From the NCBI RefSeq assembly GCF_001280125.1, contig NZ_LGEG01000233.1:1-64000 (forward strand): a DNA stretch of 64,000 nt, written 5' to 3'. Both the position numbers and the translations under genes were made by a program. This stretch comes from Streptomyces sp. NRRL F-6492. Lineage in GTDB: Bacteria > Actinomycetota > Actinomycetes > Streptomycetales > Streptomycetaceae. The first letter of the stretch is position 1. Every line of letters starts with the position of its first letter. This document shows positions 6,877-15,594 of the stretch, piece by piece. The notes beneath the pieces were generated by a model that had not been told where the DNA came from, made no database searches, and saw only the letters and a list, made by a program, of their open reading frames with translations.

Positions 6877-9324
6877 CTACAGCTTCTCGACCGGCGCGTA
6901 CCGCAGCAGCAGCCGCTTCGGCTTGTCGTCGCCGAAGTCGATCGTCGCCTGGGCGTCGGCGCCCGTGCCGGTCACCGCCGTGACCGTGCCGAGGCCGAAC
7001 TGGTCGTGCGTGACCCGGTCGCCCACCTGGAGCGAGATCACCGGCTTCTCACCGGCCCGCCGCGTGGCGAAGCCCGAGGGGCCGGAGCGCGCGCGGGAGG
7101 AGGAGAGCGAGGAGGTGATGCCCGAGGTCGGCCCGGCGGGCTTCGCCATCGGACCGGTCCGCTTCCACTCCAGGTGCGTGGGCGGGATCTCCTCCAGGAA
7201 GCGCGAGGCCGGGTTGTACGAGGGCTGGCCCCAGGCGCTGCGCATCGCCGAGCGGGTGAGGTAGAGCCGCTCACGCGCGCGCGTGATGCCCACGTACGCG
7301 AGGCGCCGCTCCTCCTCCAGCTCCTTCGCCTGGCCGAGGGCGCGCATGTGCGGGAAGACGCCGTCCTCCATGCCCGTCAGGAACACCACGGGGAATTCGA
7401 GGCCCTTGGCGGTGTGCAGCGTCATCAGGGTGATGACGCCCCGGCCCTCCTCGTCCTCGTCGGGGATCTGGTCGGAGTCGGCGACGAGCGCGACCTTCTC
7501 CAGGAACTCGGCGAGGGTCGCGGGCTCCTCGCCCCGCTCCTGCTCGAACTCCAGGGCGACGGCGGCGAGTTCCTGGAGGTTCTCGATCCGGGTCTCGTCC
7601 TGCGGGTCGGTCGAGGCCTGGAGCTCGGCCAGGTAGCCGGTCCGCTCCAGGACCGCCTCCAGGACGACGGCGGGCCCGGCGCCGGACTCGACGACGGTGC
7701 GCAGCTCGTCCATCAGCGCGTTGAAGCGCTTGACGGCGTTCGCGGAGCGCGCGGCCATGCCGTACGCCTCGTCGACCCGCTTGAGCGCCTGCGGGAAGGT
7801 GACCCTCTCGCGCAGCGAGAGGGCGTCGATCATCGCCTCGGCGCGCTCGCCGATGCCCCGCTTGGGGACGTTGAGGATGCGGCGCAGCGGGACGTTGTCC
7901 TCGGGGTTGGCGAGGACGCGGAGGTACGCGAGGACGTCCCGGACCTCCTTGCGCTCGTAGAAGCGCACGCCGCCGACGACCTTGTAGGGCAGGCCGACGC
8001 GGATGAAGATCTCCTCGAAGACGCGGGACTGGGCGTTGGTCCGGTAGAAGACCGCGACGTCCCCGGCCTTGGCCTCGCCCGCGTCCGTGAGCCGGTCGAT
8101 CTCGTCGGCGACGAACTGGGCCTCGTCGTGCTCGGTGTCCGCGACGTAGCCGGTGATCCGCGCGCCCTCGCCCGCGTTGGTCCACAGGTTCTTGGGACGG
8201 CGGGACTCGTTGCGCTCGATGACGGCGTTGGCGGCCGAGAGGATCGTCTGCGTGGAGCGGTAGTTCTGCTCCAGGAGGATCGTCGTCGCGTCCGGGTAGT
8301 CCTCCTCGAACTGGAGGATGTTGCGGATGGTGGCGCCCCGGAAGGCGTAGATCGACTGGTCGGCGTCGCCCACCACGCACAGCTCGGCCGGGCCGAGGTC
8401 GTCGTAGCCGGTGCCGACCAGCTCGCGCACCAGGGTGTACTGGGCGTGGTTGGTGTCCTGGTACTCGTCGACGAGGACGTGCCGGAAGCGGCGGCGGTAG
8501 TGCTCGGCGACGTCGGGGAACGCCTGGAGCAGGTGGACCGTCGTCATGATGATGTCGTCGAAGTCCAGGGCGTTGGCCTCGCGCAGCCGCGCCTGGTACA
8601 TCCGGTACGCCTCGGCGAGCGTCTTCTCGAAGCCGTCCTGCGCCTGGTCGGCGAAGGTCTCCTCGTCGATCAGCTCGTTCTTGAGGTTCGAGATCTTGGC
8701 GCTGAACGACTTCGGCGGGAACTTCTTCGGGTCGAGGTCCAGGTCGCGGCAGACCAGGGCCATCAGGCGCTTGGAGTCGGCGGCGTCGTAGATCGAGAAG
8801 GAGGAGGTGAAGCCGAGCCTCTTCGACTCGCGGCGCAGGATCCGCACGCACGCGCTGTGGAAGGTCATGACCCACATGGCGTTGGCGCGCGGGCCGACGA
8901 GCTGCTCGACGCGCTCCTTCATCTCGCCGGCGGCCTTGTTGGTGAAGGTGATCGCGAGTATCTGGCCGGGGTGGACCTCCCGCGTGCCCAGGAGGTGGGC
9001 GATGCGGTGGGTGAGCACCCGGGTCTTGCCGGAGCCGGCGCCGGCGACGATGAGCAGCGGGGTGCCGGTGTGCACGACGGCGGCGCGCTGCTGCTCGTTC
9101 AGCCCCTCCAGGAGCGCGGCGGGGTCCACGACGGGGCGCGGGGCGCCGTCGCGGTAGTGCGCGTCCCGGGTCGGGGGCGCGTCGAAGTGCTCTCCGAAGA
9201 GGTCGTGCGGGACCTCCTCCGGGGCCGGGGAGCCGTGCTCGTCGTCCTCGGGGCGGGGCGGGGGCTCCTCCGAGGAGTGGTTCTGGAGACCGGCCAGGAA
9301 GCTGTCGTCAAAGAGGCTGCTCAT
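6877..9324 (-). CDS. pcrA: ATP-dependent DNA helicase PcrA/UvrD
   Basis: Protein of 815 residues, superfamily 1A helicase. An acidic N-terminal tail (residues 1-70) precedes the Q-motif L-N-E-Q-Q (75-79), Walker A G-A-G-S-G-K-T (95-101), the V-D-E-Y-Q-D-T motif II, the G-D-x-D-Q-S-I-Y-x-F-R-G motif III and the late T-L-H-T-A-K-G-L-E-F and G-I-T-R-A-R motifs. The C-terminal Q-V-G-D-R-V-x-H-x-x-F-G-x-G-T segment is the Tudor-like tail of PcrA that contacts RNA polymerase in other bacteria. Its role is 3'-5' unwinding in excision repair, replication restart and removal of stalled polymerase. A TAGACT -10 candidate lies at 9334-9339, touching the left end of a MITE-like element, so the upstream promoter region may have been rebuilt by that insertion. 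Confidence 0.97.
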   Translation of the reverse strand: MSSLFDDSFLAGLQNHSSEEPPPRPEDDEHGSPAPEEVPHDLFGEHFDAPPTRDAHYRDGAPRPVVDPAALLEGLNEQQRAAVVHTGTPLLIVAGAGSGKTRVLTHRIAHLLGTREVHPGQILAITFTNKAAGEMKERVEQLVGPRANAMWVMTFHSACVRILRRESKRLGFTSSFSIYDAADSKRLMALVCRDLDLDPKKFPPKSFSAKISNLKNELIDEETFADQAQDGFEKTLAEAYRMYQARLREANALDFDDIIMTTVHLLQAFPDVAEHYRRRFRHVLVDEYQDTNHAQYTLVRELVGTGYDDLGPAELCVVGDADQSIYAFRGATIRNILQFEEDYPDATTILLEQNYRSTQTILSAANAVIERNESRRPKNLWTNAGEGARITGYVADTEHDEAQFVADEIDRLTDAGEAKAGDVAVFYRTNAQSRVFEEIFIRVGLPYKVVGGVRFYERKEVRDVLAYLRVLANPEDNVPLRRILNVPKRGIGERAEAMIDALSLRERVTFPQALKRVDEAYGMAARSANAVKRFNALMDELRTVVESGAGPAVVLEAVLERTGYLAELQASTDPQDETRIENLQELAAVALEFEQERGEEPATLAEFLEKVALVADSDQIPDEDEEGRGVITLMTLHTAKGLEFPVVFLTGMEDGVFPHMRALGQAKELEEERRLAYVGITRARERLYLTRSAMRSAWGQPSYNPASRFLEEIPPTHLEWKRTGPMAKPAGPTSGITSSLSSSRARSGPSGFATRRAGEKPVISLQVGDRVTHDQFGLGTVTAVTGTGADAQATIDFGDDKPKRLLLRYAPVEKL

Positions 9325-9338
9325 CGCCTCACGAGTCT

Positions 9339-9536
9339 AGGGCCTGTCCGGCGGATCAGGGTCGGATAGGCCGCGGCGTCTGGTGCGCGGGGTCTCCCCA
9401 GGCCCGCAAGGGCCCAGGGGAGGCGTCGCAAGGCGCCGGAGCGGCTCGATAGCGGAGCTGTCGGGCCGTTTCGACAACGCGGCGAGGTGCCGTGCCAGGC
9501 GTCGCGGCCCCGGCCATGATCCGCCGGACAGGCCCT
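9339..9536. mobile_element. MITE-like element with 20-bp perfect terminal inverted repeats
   Basis: A 20-bp sequence at 9339-9358 starting AGGGCCTGTCCGG recurs as its exact reverse complement at 9517-9536. The 198-bp unit codes for no convincing protein. Its size, perfect ends and position in an intergenic gap fit a miniature inverted-repeat transposable element or the joined ends of a lost insertion sequence. No target-site duplication is evident. The left end abuts the pcrA -10 region. Confidence 0.7.
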
Positions 9537-9646
9537 GGGACGCCCCGCCGACATCCGGGTCCGCCTTCGGAGGCCGGTCCGTGCGGCCGGGGTGCGGAAC
9601 GGGTCGCACCACGGGTCGCACCGGGGCCGCGCCCCGGGTCCGCGGC

Positions 9647-10000
9647 TCAGGTCCAGAGGGTCGCGATGAAGATGTTCGCCGTGGTCAGGCCGCCGACGGC
9701 GGCGAAGAGGCCCTTGTCGACCTTCTCGTCGTCCCGCTTGACGTAGACGAGGCCGAGGATCACGACCAGGATCGCCAGCTTGACGCCGATCTTGAGGTTG
9801 TTCACGGTCTGGTCGTCGGCCTGGTTCAGGCCGACGAGCGCGACGCCCGTGACCAGCATGGTCAGCGCGCCGTGCAGCATCGCGGGGCTGAAGCGGGCCG
9901 TACCGGCGCCCATCGCCTTCATCTGGGTGAGGAAGCCGCCGAGGAGGGAGGCGATACCGATGACGTGCAGGGCGACGAAGACATTGATGAGTACGTCCAT
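9647..10000 (-). CDS. small four-helix membrane protein
   Basis: Protein of 117 residues with four hydrophobic segments (about 4-24, 43-60, 70-88, 98-116) and few charged residues, the N-terminus reading M-D-V-L-I-N-V-F-V-A-L-H-V-I-G. It is an integral membrane protein of unknown function that I recognise only as conserved in actinomycetes. The ATG at 10000 has no Shine-Dalgarno; TAGGCT, a good -10 hexamer, ends 7 bases before the ATG, so the message is probably leaderless. It is transcribed alone between the MITE-like element and a non-coding gap. Confidence 0.75.
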   Translation of the reverse strand: MDVLINVFVALHVIGIASLLGGFLTQMKAMGAGTARFSPAMLHGALTMLVTGVALVGLNQADDQTVNNLKIGVKLAILVVILGLVYVKRDDEKVDKGLFAAVGGLTTANIFIATLWT

Positions 10001-10486
10001 GGGGCGGAGCCTAACCGGGCCTCCGGCGCCTCCCTCCGGGCGGGTCCACGCGCTTCCGGCGCCTTGACCGGCCGCCTGCGGGAGCGTCGCGCGAAACGTC
10101 CGTACGTCCCTGCCCACGCGCACGCCCACGCGTCCGCGCCTGTACGTCTGGGTCCCCGCGCCCGTGTACGTGCGCGTGCGTCCGTGTGCCCGTCCGTCCA
10201 TGCGTCCATACGCCTATGTGTCCGCCGAAACGGTTCCGCCCCGTCACGCGGGAAAAGGATTCGGTCCCCGAACCGTCAACTGACGCCAATAGCGGTCAAT
10301 CCGTCATCGGGGCGTGACCCCGGGCCTAGCGTCCTCCACCAGGTGACCGGCTCCCCACCACCGCCGGCAGGTCAGCGGTCGTCGGTCACCCCCGCCGAGA
10401 AAACCGGCGGCGGTCCGTCCCCCTGTGCGGGCCGCCGCCGGCCCGGCGGACACCGTCCCCCAGGGAAAAGGATGTGACCCGCCCTC
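10001..10486. other. non-coding region with structured leader candidate
   Basis: Between 10001 and about 10240 the DNA is low-complexity, with many CGTGCGT/CCGTCCGT-like runs. From 10300 on there are several inverted repeats just before the NlpC/P60 gene: GGTGACCG at 10342-10349 with CGGTCACC at 10383-10390, and CCGCCG/CGGCGG at 10392-10410 around an A-rich loop. TAGCGT at 10327-10332 is a possible -10. This could be a structured 5' leader. Some Streptomyces cell-wall hydrolase genes have c-di-AMP riboswitches, but I do not see that consensus. Confidence 0.4.
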
Positions 10487-11593
10487 GTGGCATCGCACCG
10501 GAAGTCCACGCCGTCCCTCCTCGGCGGTCAGGCGGTCCGCACCGCCGCCACCCTCGCCCTCGCCTCCGCGGCGACGGCGACGCTCTTCGAAGGGTCCGGA
10601 CACGCGGACCCCCGGCCCACCGCCACCCAGGTCAGGGCGCAGGTGGACCGGCTCTACGAAGAGGCCGGGGTCGCGACCGAGCGGTACAACGGGGCGAAGG
10701 AGAAGGCGGACGCGGCGCGCGCCGCCTTCGACCGGCTGCGCGACGAGGCCGCCCGCAGGACCCAGCGCCTCAACGACGCGCGGGACGCCCTCGGGGCCGC
10801 GGCCGCCGCCCAGTACCGCTCCGGTGGGCTCGACCCGACGGTGCGGCTCGTCCTCACCTCCGACCCGGACCAGTACCTGGCGCGGGCCGCGTTCGCCGAG
10901 CAGGCCGGCGACCGGCAGGCGAACGCGATCCGGGCCGTACGGCGCGAACTCGGCGCGATCGGGCAGCTGCGCGGCGAATCGGCGGACCGCCTGACCGCAC
11001 TGCGCGGGCACGAGGCCGAGCTGCGGCGGCAGAAGGCGACCGTCCTCGGCACACTGAAGTCGGCCAGGATCCTGCTCGCCCGGCTGACCGCGGAGGAACG
11101 GGCACGGTACGAGGCCGCCGTCACCGCCCGGACCCACTCCAGCGCCTCGGCGCGGACCGCCGGAACGCCCACGCCCGGCACCTCCGCCCCCGCGCGGGCC
11201 GACCGCTCCTCGGGCGGCGAGCGCGGACCGGTGGGCGCCCCGGACTCCCGGGCCTCCCAGGCCATCTCCTTCGCCCGCGCCCAGCTCGGCAAGCCGTACG
11301 TGTGGGGGGCGACGGGCCCTTCCGGGTACGACTGCTCGGGCCTCACCCAGGCGGCCTGGCGCGCGGCCGGTGTCTCCCTCCCCCGCACGACGTACACCCA
11401 GATCAACGCCGGAAAACGCGTCTCCCGCTCCCAGCTCGCCCCCGGTGACCTGGTCTTCTTCTACTCCGGCATCAGCCACGTCGGGCTCTACATCGGCGGC
11501 GGCCGGATGATCCACGCCCCCCGGCCCGGCGCCCCGATCCGGATCGCCCCGATCGACGAGATGCCCTTCGCCGGCGCGACCCGCGTGAACTGA
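10487..11593 (+). CDS. secreted NlpC/P60 peptidoglycan endopeptidase
   Basis: Protein of 368 residues. A basic N-terminus and hydrophobic stretch (about 1-40, likely cleaved near A-D-P) form a signal peptide. A long charged coiled coil follows (about 45-215), then a Ser/Thr/Pro/Ala linker, then the NlpC/P60 domain from about 250. The triad is clear: C283 in Y-D-C-S-G-L, H331 in S-H-V-G-L-Y-I-G, H343 in M-I-H-A-P-R. Domain order matches RipA/SCO-type D,L-endopeptidases that cleave D-Glu-meso-DAP-type links during growth and sporulation. The GTG at 10487 has only a distant AAAAGGA, so start strength is uncertain. Autoinhibition by the coiled coil is known for such proteins and possible here. 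Confidence 0.9.
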   Translation: MASHRKSTPSLLGGQAVRTAATLALASAATATLFEGSGHADPRPTATQVRAQVDRLYEEAGVATERYNGAKEKADAARAAFDRLRDEAARRTQRLNDARDALGAAAAAQYRSGGLDPTVRLVLTSDPDQYLARAAFAEQAGDRQANAIRAVRRELGAIGQLRGESADRLTALRGHEAELRRQKATVLGTLKSARILLARLTAEERARYEAAVTARTHSSASARTAGTPTPGTSAPARADRSSGGERGPVGAPDSRASQAISFARAQLGKPYVWGATGPSGYDCSGLTQAAWRAAGVSLPRTTYTQINAGKRVSRSQLAPGDLVFFYSGISHVGLYIGGGRMIHAPRPGAPIRIAPIDEMPFAGATRVN

Positions 11594-11675
11594 CGCCCCG
11601 GCCCCGAACCCCCGATCCCCCGCGGACCGACCCCGGCCGGCGACACCGAGCGGCGCCCGGCCCCGGACCGGATAC

Positions 11676-11835
11676 GGTCCCGTCGAGCCGGGTAAGGCCC
11701 CGTCGAGCCAGGTACGGCCCCGGCCGAGCCAGGTACGGTCCCGTCGAATCAGGTACGGTCCCGGCCCCAGACCGGAGCGCGGCCCCGGACCGGGTGAGGG
11801 TCTCAGACCGGGTGAGGGTCTCAGACCGGGGCGCG
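11676..11835. repeat. degenerate tandem repeats
   Basis: About four copies of a 20-21 bp unit of the form GTCGAGCCAGGTACGGYCCC at roughly 11680-11764, followed by two copies of an 18-bp unit CCGGGTGAGGGTCTCAGA ending near 11828. They fill the gap between the convergent NlpC gene and the response-regulator gene. Confidence 0.7.
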
Positions 11836-11856
11836 CCCCCGCGTCGGACGGCGGGC

Positions 11857-12588
11857 TCAGACCAGGCGGCGGGCGGTGGCCCAGCGGGTCAGCTCGTGGC
11901 GGTTGGAGAGCTGGAGCTTCCGCAGCACCGCCGAGACGTGCGACTCGACCGTCTTCACCGAGATGTAGAGCTGCTTGGCGATCTCCTTGTACGCGTAGCC
12001 GCGGGCGATCAGCCGCAGCACCTCCCGCTCCCGCTGGGTGAGCCGGTCCAGGTCCTCGTCCACCGGGGGCGCGTCCGTCGAGGCGAAGGCGTCCAGGACG
12101 AAGCCGGCGAGCCGGGGGGAGAAGACCGCGTCGCCCTCCTGGACCCGGAAGATCGAGTCGACCAGGTCGGTGCCGGTGATCGTCTTGGTCACGTAGCCGC
12201 GGGCACCGCCCCGGATCACCCCGATCACGTCCTCGGCCGCGTCCGACACCGAAAGCGCCAGGAAGCGCACCGGGTCCTCGGGCGCGCCGAGCAGGCTCGC
12301 GCAGCGCCGTAGCACCTCGACCCCGCCGCCGCCCGGAAGGTGGACGTCGAGCAGGACGACCTCGGGTCGGGTCGCGGTGATGACCGTGACCGCCTGGTCG
12401 ACGTCGGCGGCCTCGCCGACCACCTCGACGCCGGTGACCTCGGTCCGGCCGATCTCGGCCTGCACCCCGGTGCGGAACATGCGGTGGTCGTCGACGAGCA
12501 CCACCCGCACCCGGCGCCCGGCGCCCGGCGTGGCCGCCGCGCCCGCATCCGTCCCGCTCCCGGTCGCTGCCCCGGTCTCGTCGCTCAT
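11857..12588 (-). CDS. LuxR-type response regulator (LiaR-like)
   Basis: Protein of 243 residues. A disordered N-terminus (1-25) precedes a receiver domain with the acidic pair D33-D34 and phospho-acceptor D81 in V-L-L-D-V-H-L-P. A LuxR/NarL helix-turn-helix with L-T-x-R-E-R-E-V-L-x-L-I-A-x-G lies at about 185-240. Its ATG overlaps the TGA of the sensor kinase (ATGA), so the two are translationally coupled. The kinase and the divergent LiaF-like protein suggest an envelope-stress regulator of the LiaFSR type. It probably binds the divergent promoter region at 13848-14003, where a palindrome is visible. Function inferred from family and context. Confidence 0.92.
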   Translation of the reverse strand: MSDETGAATGSGTDAGAAATPGAGRRVRVVLVDDHRMFRTGVQAEIGRTEVTGVEVVGEAADVDQAVTVITATRPEVVLLDVHLPGGGGVEVLRRCASLLGAPEDPVRFLALSVSDAAEDVIGVIRGGARGYVTKTITGTDLVDSIFRVQEGDAVFSPRLAGFVLDAFASTDAPPVDEDLDRLTQREREVLRLIARGYAYKEIAKQLYISVKTVESHVSAVLRKLQLSNRHELTRWATARRLV

Positions 12589-13847
12589 CCGTCCGCCCTC
12601 TCCATCTCGAGCTCCACTTCGGTGCCGCCGCCCTGCGGTGACCGCAGCCGGGCCGTACCGCCGTTGCGCTGCATCCGGCCGATGATCGATTCTCGTACGC
12701 CCATCCGGTCCTCGGGCACGTCGTCCAGGTCGAAGCCCGGCCCCCGGTCCCGCACCGAGACGAAGACCGTGCGGCCGTCCACCTCCGCGAACACCTGCAC
12801 CGCCCCTCCCTCGCCACCGTACTTGGCGGCGTTGACCATCGCCTCGCGCGCGGCCTGTATCTGCGCGACCAGTCCTTCGTCGAGGGGGCAGTCGCCGACG
12901 ACGACCACCTCCAGCGGGACGCCGTGCTTGTCCTCGACCTCGGCCGCGGCCCTCTTCACCGCCTCCGCGAGGGTCTCGGGCTCCTCGTCCCTGCCGGTGC
13001 CCTCCGGCTTGTGGAGCCAGTTCCGCAGCTCCCGTTCCTGGGCGCGGGCGAGCCGGCGCACCTCGCCCGGGTCGTCCGCGTTGCGCTGGATCAGGGTGAG
13101 GGTGTGCAGCACCGAGTCGTGGACGTGGGCCGCGACCTCGGCGCGCTCCTGGGCGCGGATGCGCATGGTCCGCTCCTCCGTGAGGTCCTGTGACATGCGG
13201 ACCAGCCAGGGACCGGCGAGCAGTGCTATGCCGGTGAGGACGGCGACGGCCGCGGTGAGGGCCGTGCCGAGCTGGGCGACGGAGCCGCGGACCACCACGA
13301 AGACCGCGAGGCCCGTGCCGACCAGGGCGACGCCGACGAGACCGCGGGCGAGCTGGAACGCGCGTCTGTGCCGTCCGGGGTCGGTCCAGCTGGCCCGGCG
13401 GGCGTTGTCCGACTGGCGCCAGAAGACGGCGAGGCCGATGCCGGTGAGGATGATGGGCCAGACGTACCGCCCCATCTCGCCGTCGAAGCTGGCGTTCCCG
13501 GCGACGACCGCGAGGCCCACGGCGAGCGCGGCCAGGGCGAAGACCTGGCCCCGGTCGGGCTTGCGGAGCCTGCGGCGCCCGTCCGGGGTGGTCTCGAAGA
13601 CGGGGCGCGGAGCGGTCCGCCCGCCGACGCCGAGCGGGACGACGATCCAGAAGACCGCGTAGAGCACGGCGCCGAGGCCGTCCGCCATGGCGAGGACCAC
13701 GAACGCCGTGCGCACCCAGACGACCGGCAGCCCGAGGTGTCCCGCGAGACCGCGTGCGACACCGCCGAGCCACCGCCCGTCGGCGCTCCGGTAGAGCCTG
13801 CGCAGGGGCGGTTCGTCGGTCTCGGTGACACGAGCGGATACGGACAT
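12585..13847 (-). CDS. PspC-domain sensor histidine kinase
   Basis: Protein of 420 residues. The N-terminal PspC domain (about 15-72, R-R-L-Y-R-S-A-D-G-R-W-L-G-G-V) continues into several membrane helices up to about 215. A HisKA_3 dimerisation helix has the H-D motif at H243, and the HATPase domain shows the N-box A-A-R-E-A-M-V-N-A-A-K-Y and the G-box D-R-G-P-G-F. The downstream regulator overlaps its stop codon. PspC sensing modules respond to membrane stress, and a second PspC protein is encoded divergently. Start at the ATG 13847; no strong Shine-Dalgarno is visible. Confidence 0.9.
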   Translation of the reverse strand: MSVSARVTETDEPPLRRLYRSADGRWLGGVARGLAGHLGLPVVWVRTAFVVLAMADGLGAVLYAVFWIVVPLGVGGRTAPRPVFETTPDGRRRLRKPDRGQVFALAALAVGLAVVAGNASFDGEMGRYVWPIILTGIGLAVFWRQSDNARRASWTDPGRHRRAFQLARGLVGVALVGTGLAVFVVVRGSVAQLGTALTAAVAVLTGIALLAGPWLVRMSQDLTEERTMRIRAQERAEVAAHVHDSVLHTLTLIQRNADDPGEVRRLARAQERELRNWLHKPEGTGRDEEPETLAEAVKRAAAEVEDKHGVPLEVVVVGDCPLDEGLVAQIQAAREAMVNAAKYGGEGGAVQVFAEVDGRTVFVSVRDRGPGFDLDDVPEDRMGVRESIIGRMQRNGGTARLRSPQGGGTEVELEMERADG

Positions 13848-13882
13848 GCGCCGATCGTCACACGTCCGGACCGCCCGGGACA

Positions 13883-13951
13883 TCAGGGTCGGCCCTGAGA
13901 TCTTCCCTGGTAAGGCCTCGGGGAGGAGGGCCCCGCGAATATCAGGGTCGG
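13883..13951. promoter_or_regulatory. palindrome and direct repeat in divergent promoter
   Basis: A 16-bp inverted repeat TCAGGG-tcgg-CCCTGA at 13883-13898, and the 11-mer ATCAGGGTCGG at 13882-13892 and again at 13941-13951 (59 bp apart), lie between the divergent kinase and PspC/LiaF-like genes. They are plausible operator half-sites for the cognate response regulator. Confidence 0.45.
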
Positions 13952-14003
13952 GCCAGGGTCGTCCCCGGTGCCGCACCGCGTCACGGGCCGTCACCATGGA
14001 GGC

Positions 14004-15347
14004 ATGACGAGTTCGACGCCTTCGCAGCACGAGGCCCCGCCGGCGGCGGAGGCCGCTTCCGCCGCGCCGTTGCGGCGCTCACGCGGGAGCAAGGTCGTGG
14101 GCGGTGTCTGCGGCGGTCTCGGCCGGTACTTCGACCTCGACCCGGTGATCCTCCGCGTCGTGATCGGCGTGCTGGCGGTGACGGGTGGCTTCGGGCTGAT
14201 CTTCTACGGCTTCGCGTGGCTGCTGATCCCGCTCGCGGGCGAGGAGGACAACGAGGGGCGCAGGCTGCTGACCGGCCGTGTCTCCGGTTCCTCCCTCGCG
14301 GCCCTGCTGATGGCGCTGATCGGCTGCGGGGTCTTCCTGTCGATGCTGCGCAGCGGATCGATGCTGGGCTCCTCGCTGCTGGTGGCGTTCGCGGCGTGCG
14401 GGGCGGCGGTCTGGTCCCGGCGGAGACGGAGCGGCGCGGTCGAGACCGAGGGCAGGACGGACACGGCCGCGGCGCTCGCGGTCGCCGAGGCCCCGCCCGA
14501 GACGAAGGCCCCGCCGCGGATCGAGTACACCTCCTGGTGGAAGGACCCGATCGTGAAGGACGGCTCGACCGGCAGGGTGGCCGTCGGTTACCTGTGGGGT
14601 CCGCACGGCGTGCTGGACGAGGACGGCAGGGTGAACGGCGAGGTGCCGAAGCCCGGCAGCCAGTGGGGCCCCGCGGCCCCGGCGCCCGGACGCCCGACGC
14701 CCTCCGTCCGGAAGAGTCCGCTCTCCATCAGCGGTCTCGTCCAGCTGCTCGCGATGGTGGCGGCCGGCCTCGGCACGGCCCTGACCTGGGAGGCGGAGCC
14801 GCTCGGCACCAGCCTGCAGATCGGGCTGGCCGCCGCCCTCGGGGTGTTCGGCCTGGGTCTCGTCGTCAGCAGTTTCCTCGGGCGGACCGGGTTCGGCACG
14901 GTCTTCATGACCGTGGTCACGGCGGGCCTGCTCGCCCTGGCGACGGCGATGCCCGACCGGATCACCACGGACTGGGCCCGCGCGACGTGGGCACCGGTGT
15001 CGGCCGCCGCCGTGCAGCCGCACTACGAGCTGGGCAGCGGGGTCGGCACGCTCGATCTGTCGCGGCTCCCGGTCCCCGCGGGCACGACGGTCGCCACCGG
15101 CGCCGAGGTGGGCGCCGGACAGCTCAAGGTGATCGTCCCGAAGGACGCGGTCGTGAAGCTGCGCGCCAAGGTGTCGCTGGGCGATCTGCGATTGCCGGGA
15201 CAGCCTCCCAACGACATCGACATCGCGCCGGACCGCGAGGAGGCCCACACGCTCGCGCCGCCGGCCGGGACCGTCCCGGCGGGCACCCTGGACCTCTCCC
15301 TGGAGGTCGCACTCGGACAGGTGGAGGTCATCCGTGCTGCTTCATGA
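14004..15347 (+). CDS. PspC and LiaF-like membrane protein
   Basis: Protein of 447 residues. Residues about 25-75 form a PspC domain (G-S-K-V-V-G-G-V-C-G-G-L-G-R-Y-F-D-L-D) with a membrane helix. More helices follow at about 95-140 and 250-330, and the C-terminal 110 residues are a beta-rich LiaF-type domain (L-D-L-S-R-L-P-V-P-A-G-T-x-V...G-x-L-x-V-x-V-P). LiaF proteins restrain the LiaS kinase until the envelope is damaged, so this is the likely accessory inhibitor of the divergent two-component system. The ATG at 14004 has GGAGG only 1-2 nt upstream, too close for classic initiation; an ATG at 13968 is an alternative. Confidence 0.8.
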   Translation: MTSSTPSQHEAPPAAEAASAAPLRRSRGSKVVGGVCGGLGRYFDLDPVILRVVIGVLAVTGGFGLIFYGFAWLLIPLAGEEDNEGRRLLTGRVSGSSLAALLMALIGCGVFLSMLRSGSMLGSSLLVAFAACGAAVWSRRRRSGAVETEGRTDTAAALAVAEAPPETKAPPRIEYTSWWKDPIVKDGSTGRVAVGYLWGPHGVLDEDGRVNGEVPKPGSQWGPAAPAPGRPTPSVRKSPLSISGLVQLLAMVAAGLGTALTWEAEPLGTSLQIGLAAALGVFGLGLVVSSFLGRTGFGTVFMTVVTAGLLALATAMPDRITTDWARATWAPVSAAAVQPHYELGSGVGTLDLSRLPVPAGTTVATGAEVGAGQLKVIVPKDAVVKLRAKVSLGDLRLPGQPPNDIDIAPDREEAHTLAPPAGTVPAGTLDLSLEVALGQVEVIRAAS

Positions 15348-15594
15348 GTTCCGTCCGGGCCGGCTGCTCGTCGGCCTCACCGCCCTCGCCCTGACCGCCC
15401 TGTACGCGGGCGACGCCACCGGGGCCTGGACGACCCCCTGGTACGCGATGGTCCCGGTCCTCTGCGGCGGCCTGGGCACGGCCGCCCTCGTGACCTGGGT
15501 CGCCTATCGAATACGGCGCCGTTCGGCGAGGAGCATGTCCAGCGAGAGCACCGGGGCCCCGGCGAGCAGCAGCGGCAGCCAGGCCATCAGATAG
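15334..15594 (+). CDS. small membrane protein overlapping the LiaF-like gene
   Basis: Protein of 86 residues beginning at a GTG 14 bases inside the end of the LiaF-like gene, a typical coupled start. Two hydrophobic segments (about 10-28 and 37-58) are followed by a basic R-I-R-R-R-S cluster, so it is a two-helix membrane protein with a cytoplasmic tail. Its last 91 bases overlap the 3' end of the convergent DoxX gene, and the tail is Ser/Ala-rich there. Function unknown; probably part of the envelope-stress operon. Alternatively the reading frame may simply run on because no stop occurs sooner. Confidence 0.6.
   Translation: MLLHEFRPGRLLVGLTALALTALYAGDATGAWTTPWYAMVPVLCGGLGTAALVTWVAYRIRRRSARSMSSESTGAPASSSGSQAIR

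Noticed and set aside
9337..9621. Small open frames inside the MITE-like element
   Set aside because: They cross the inverted repeats and lack ribosome sites; the repeat ends explain the sequence better.
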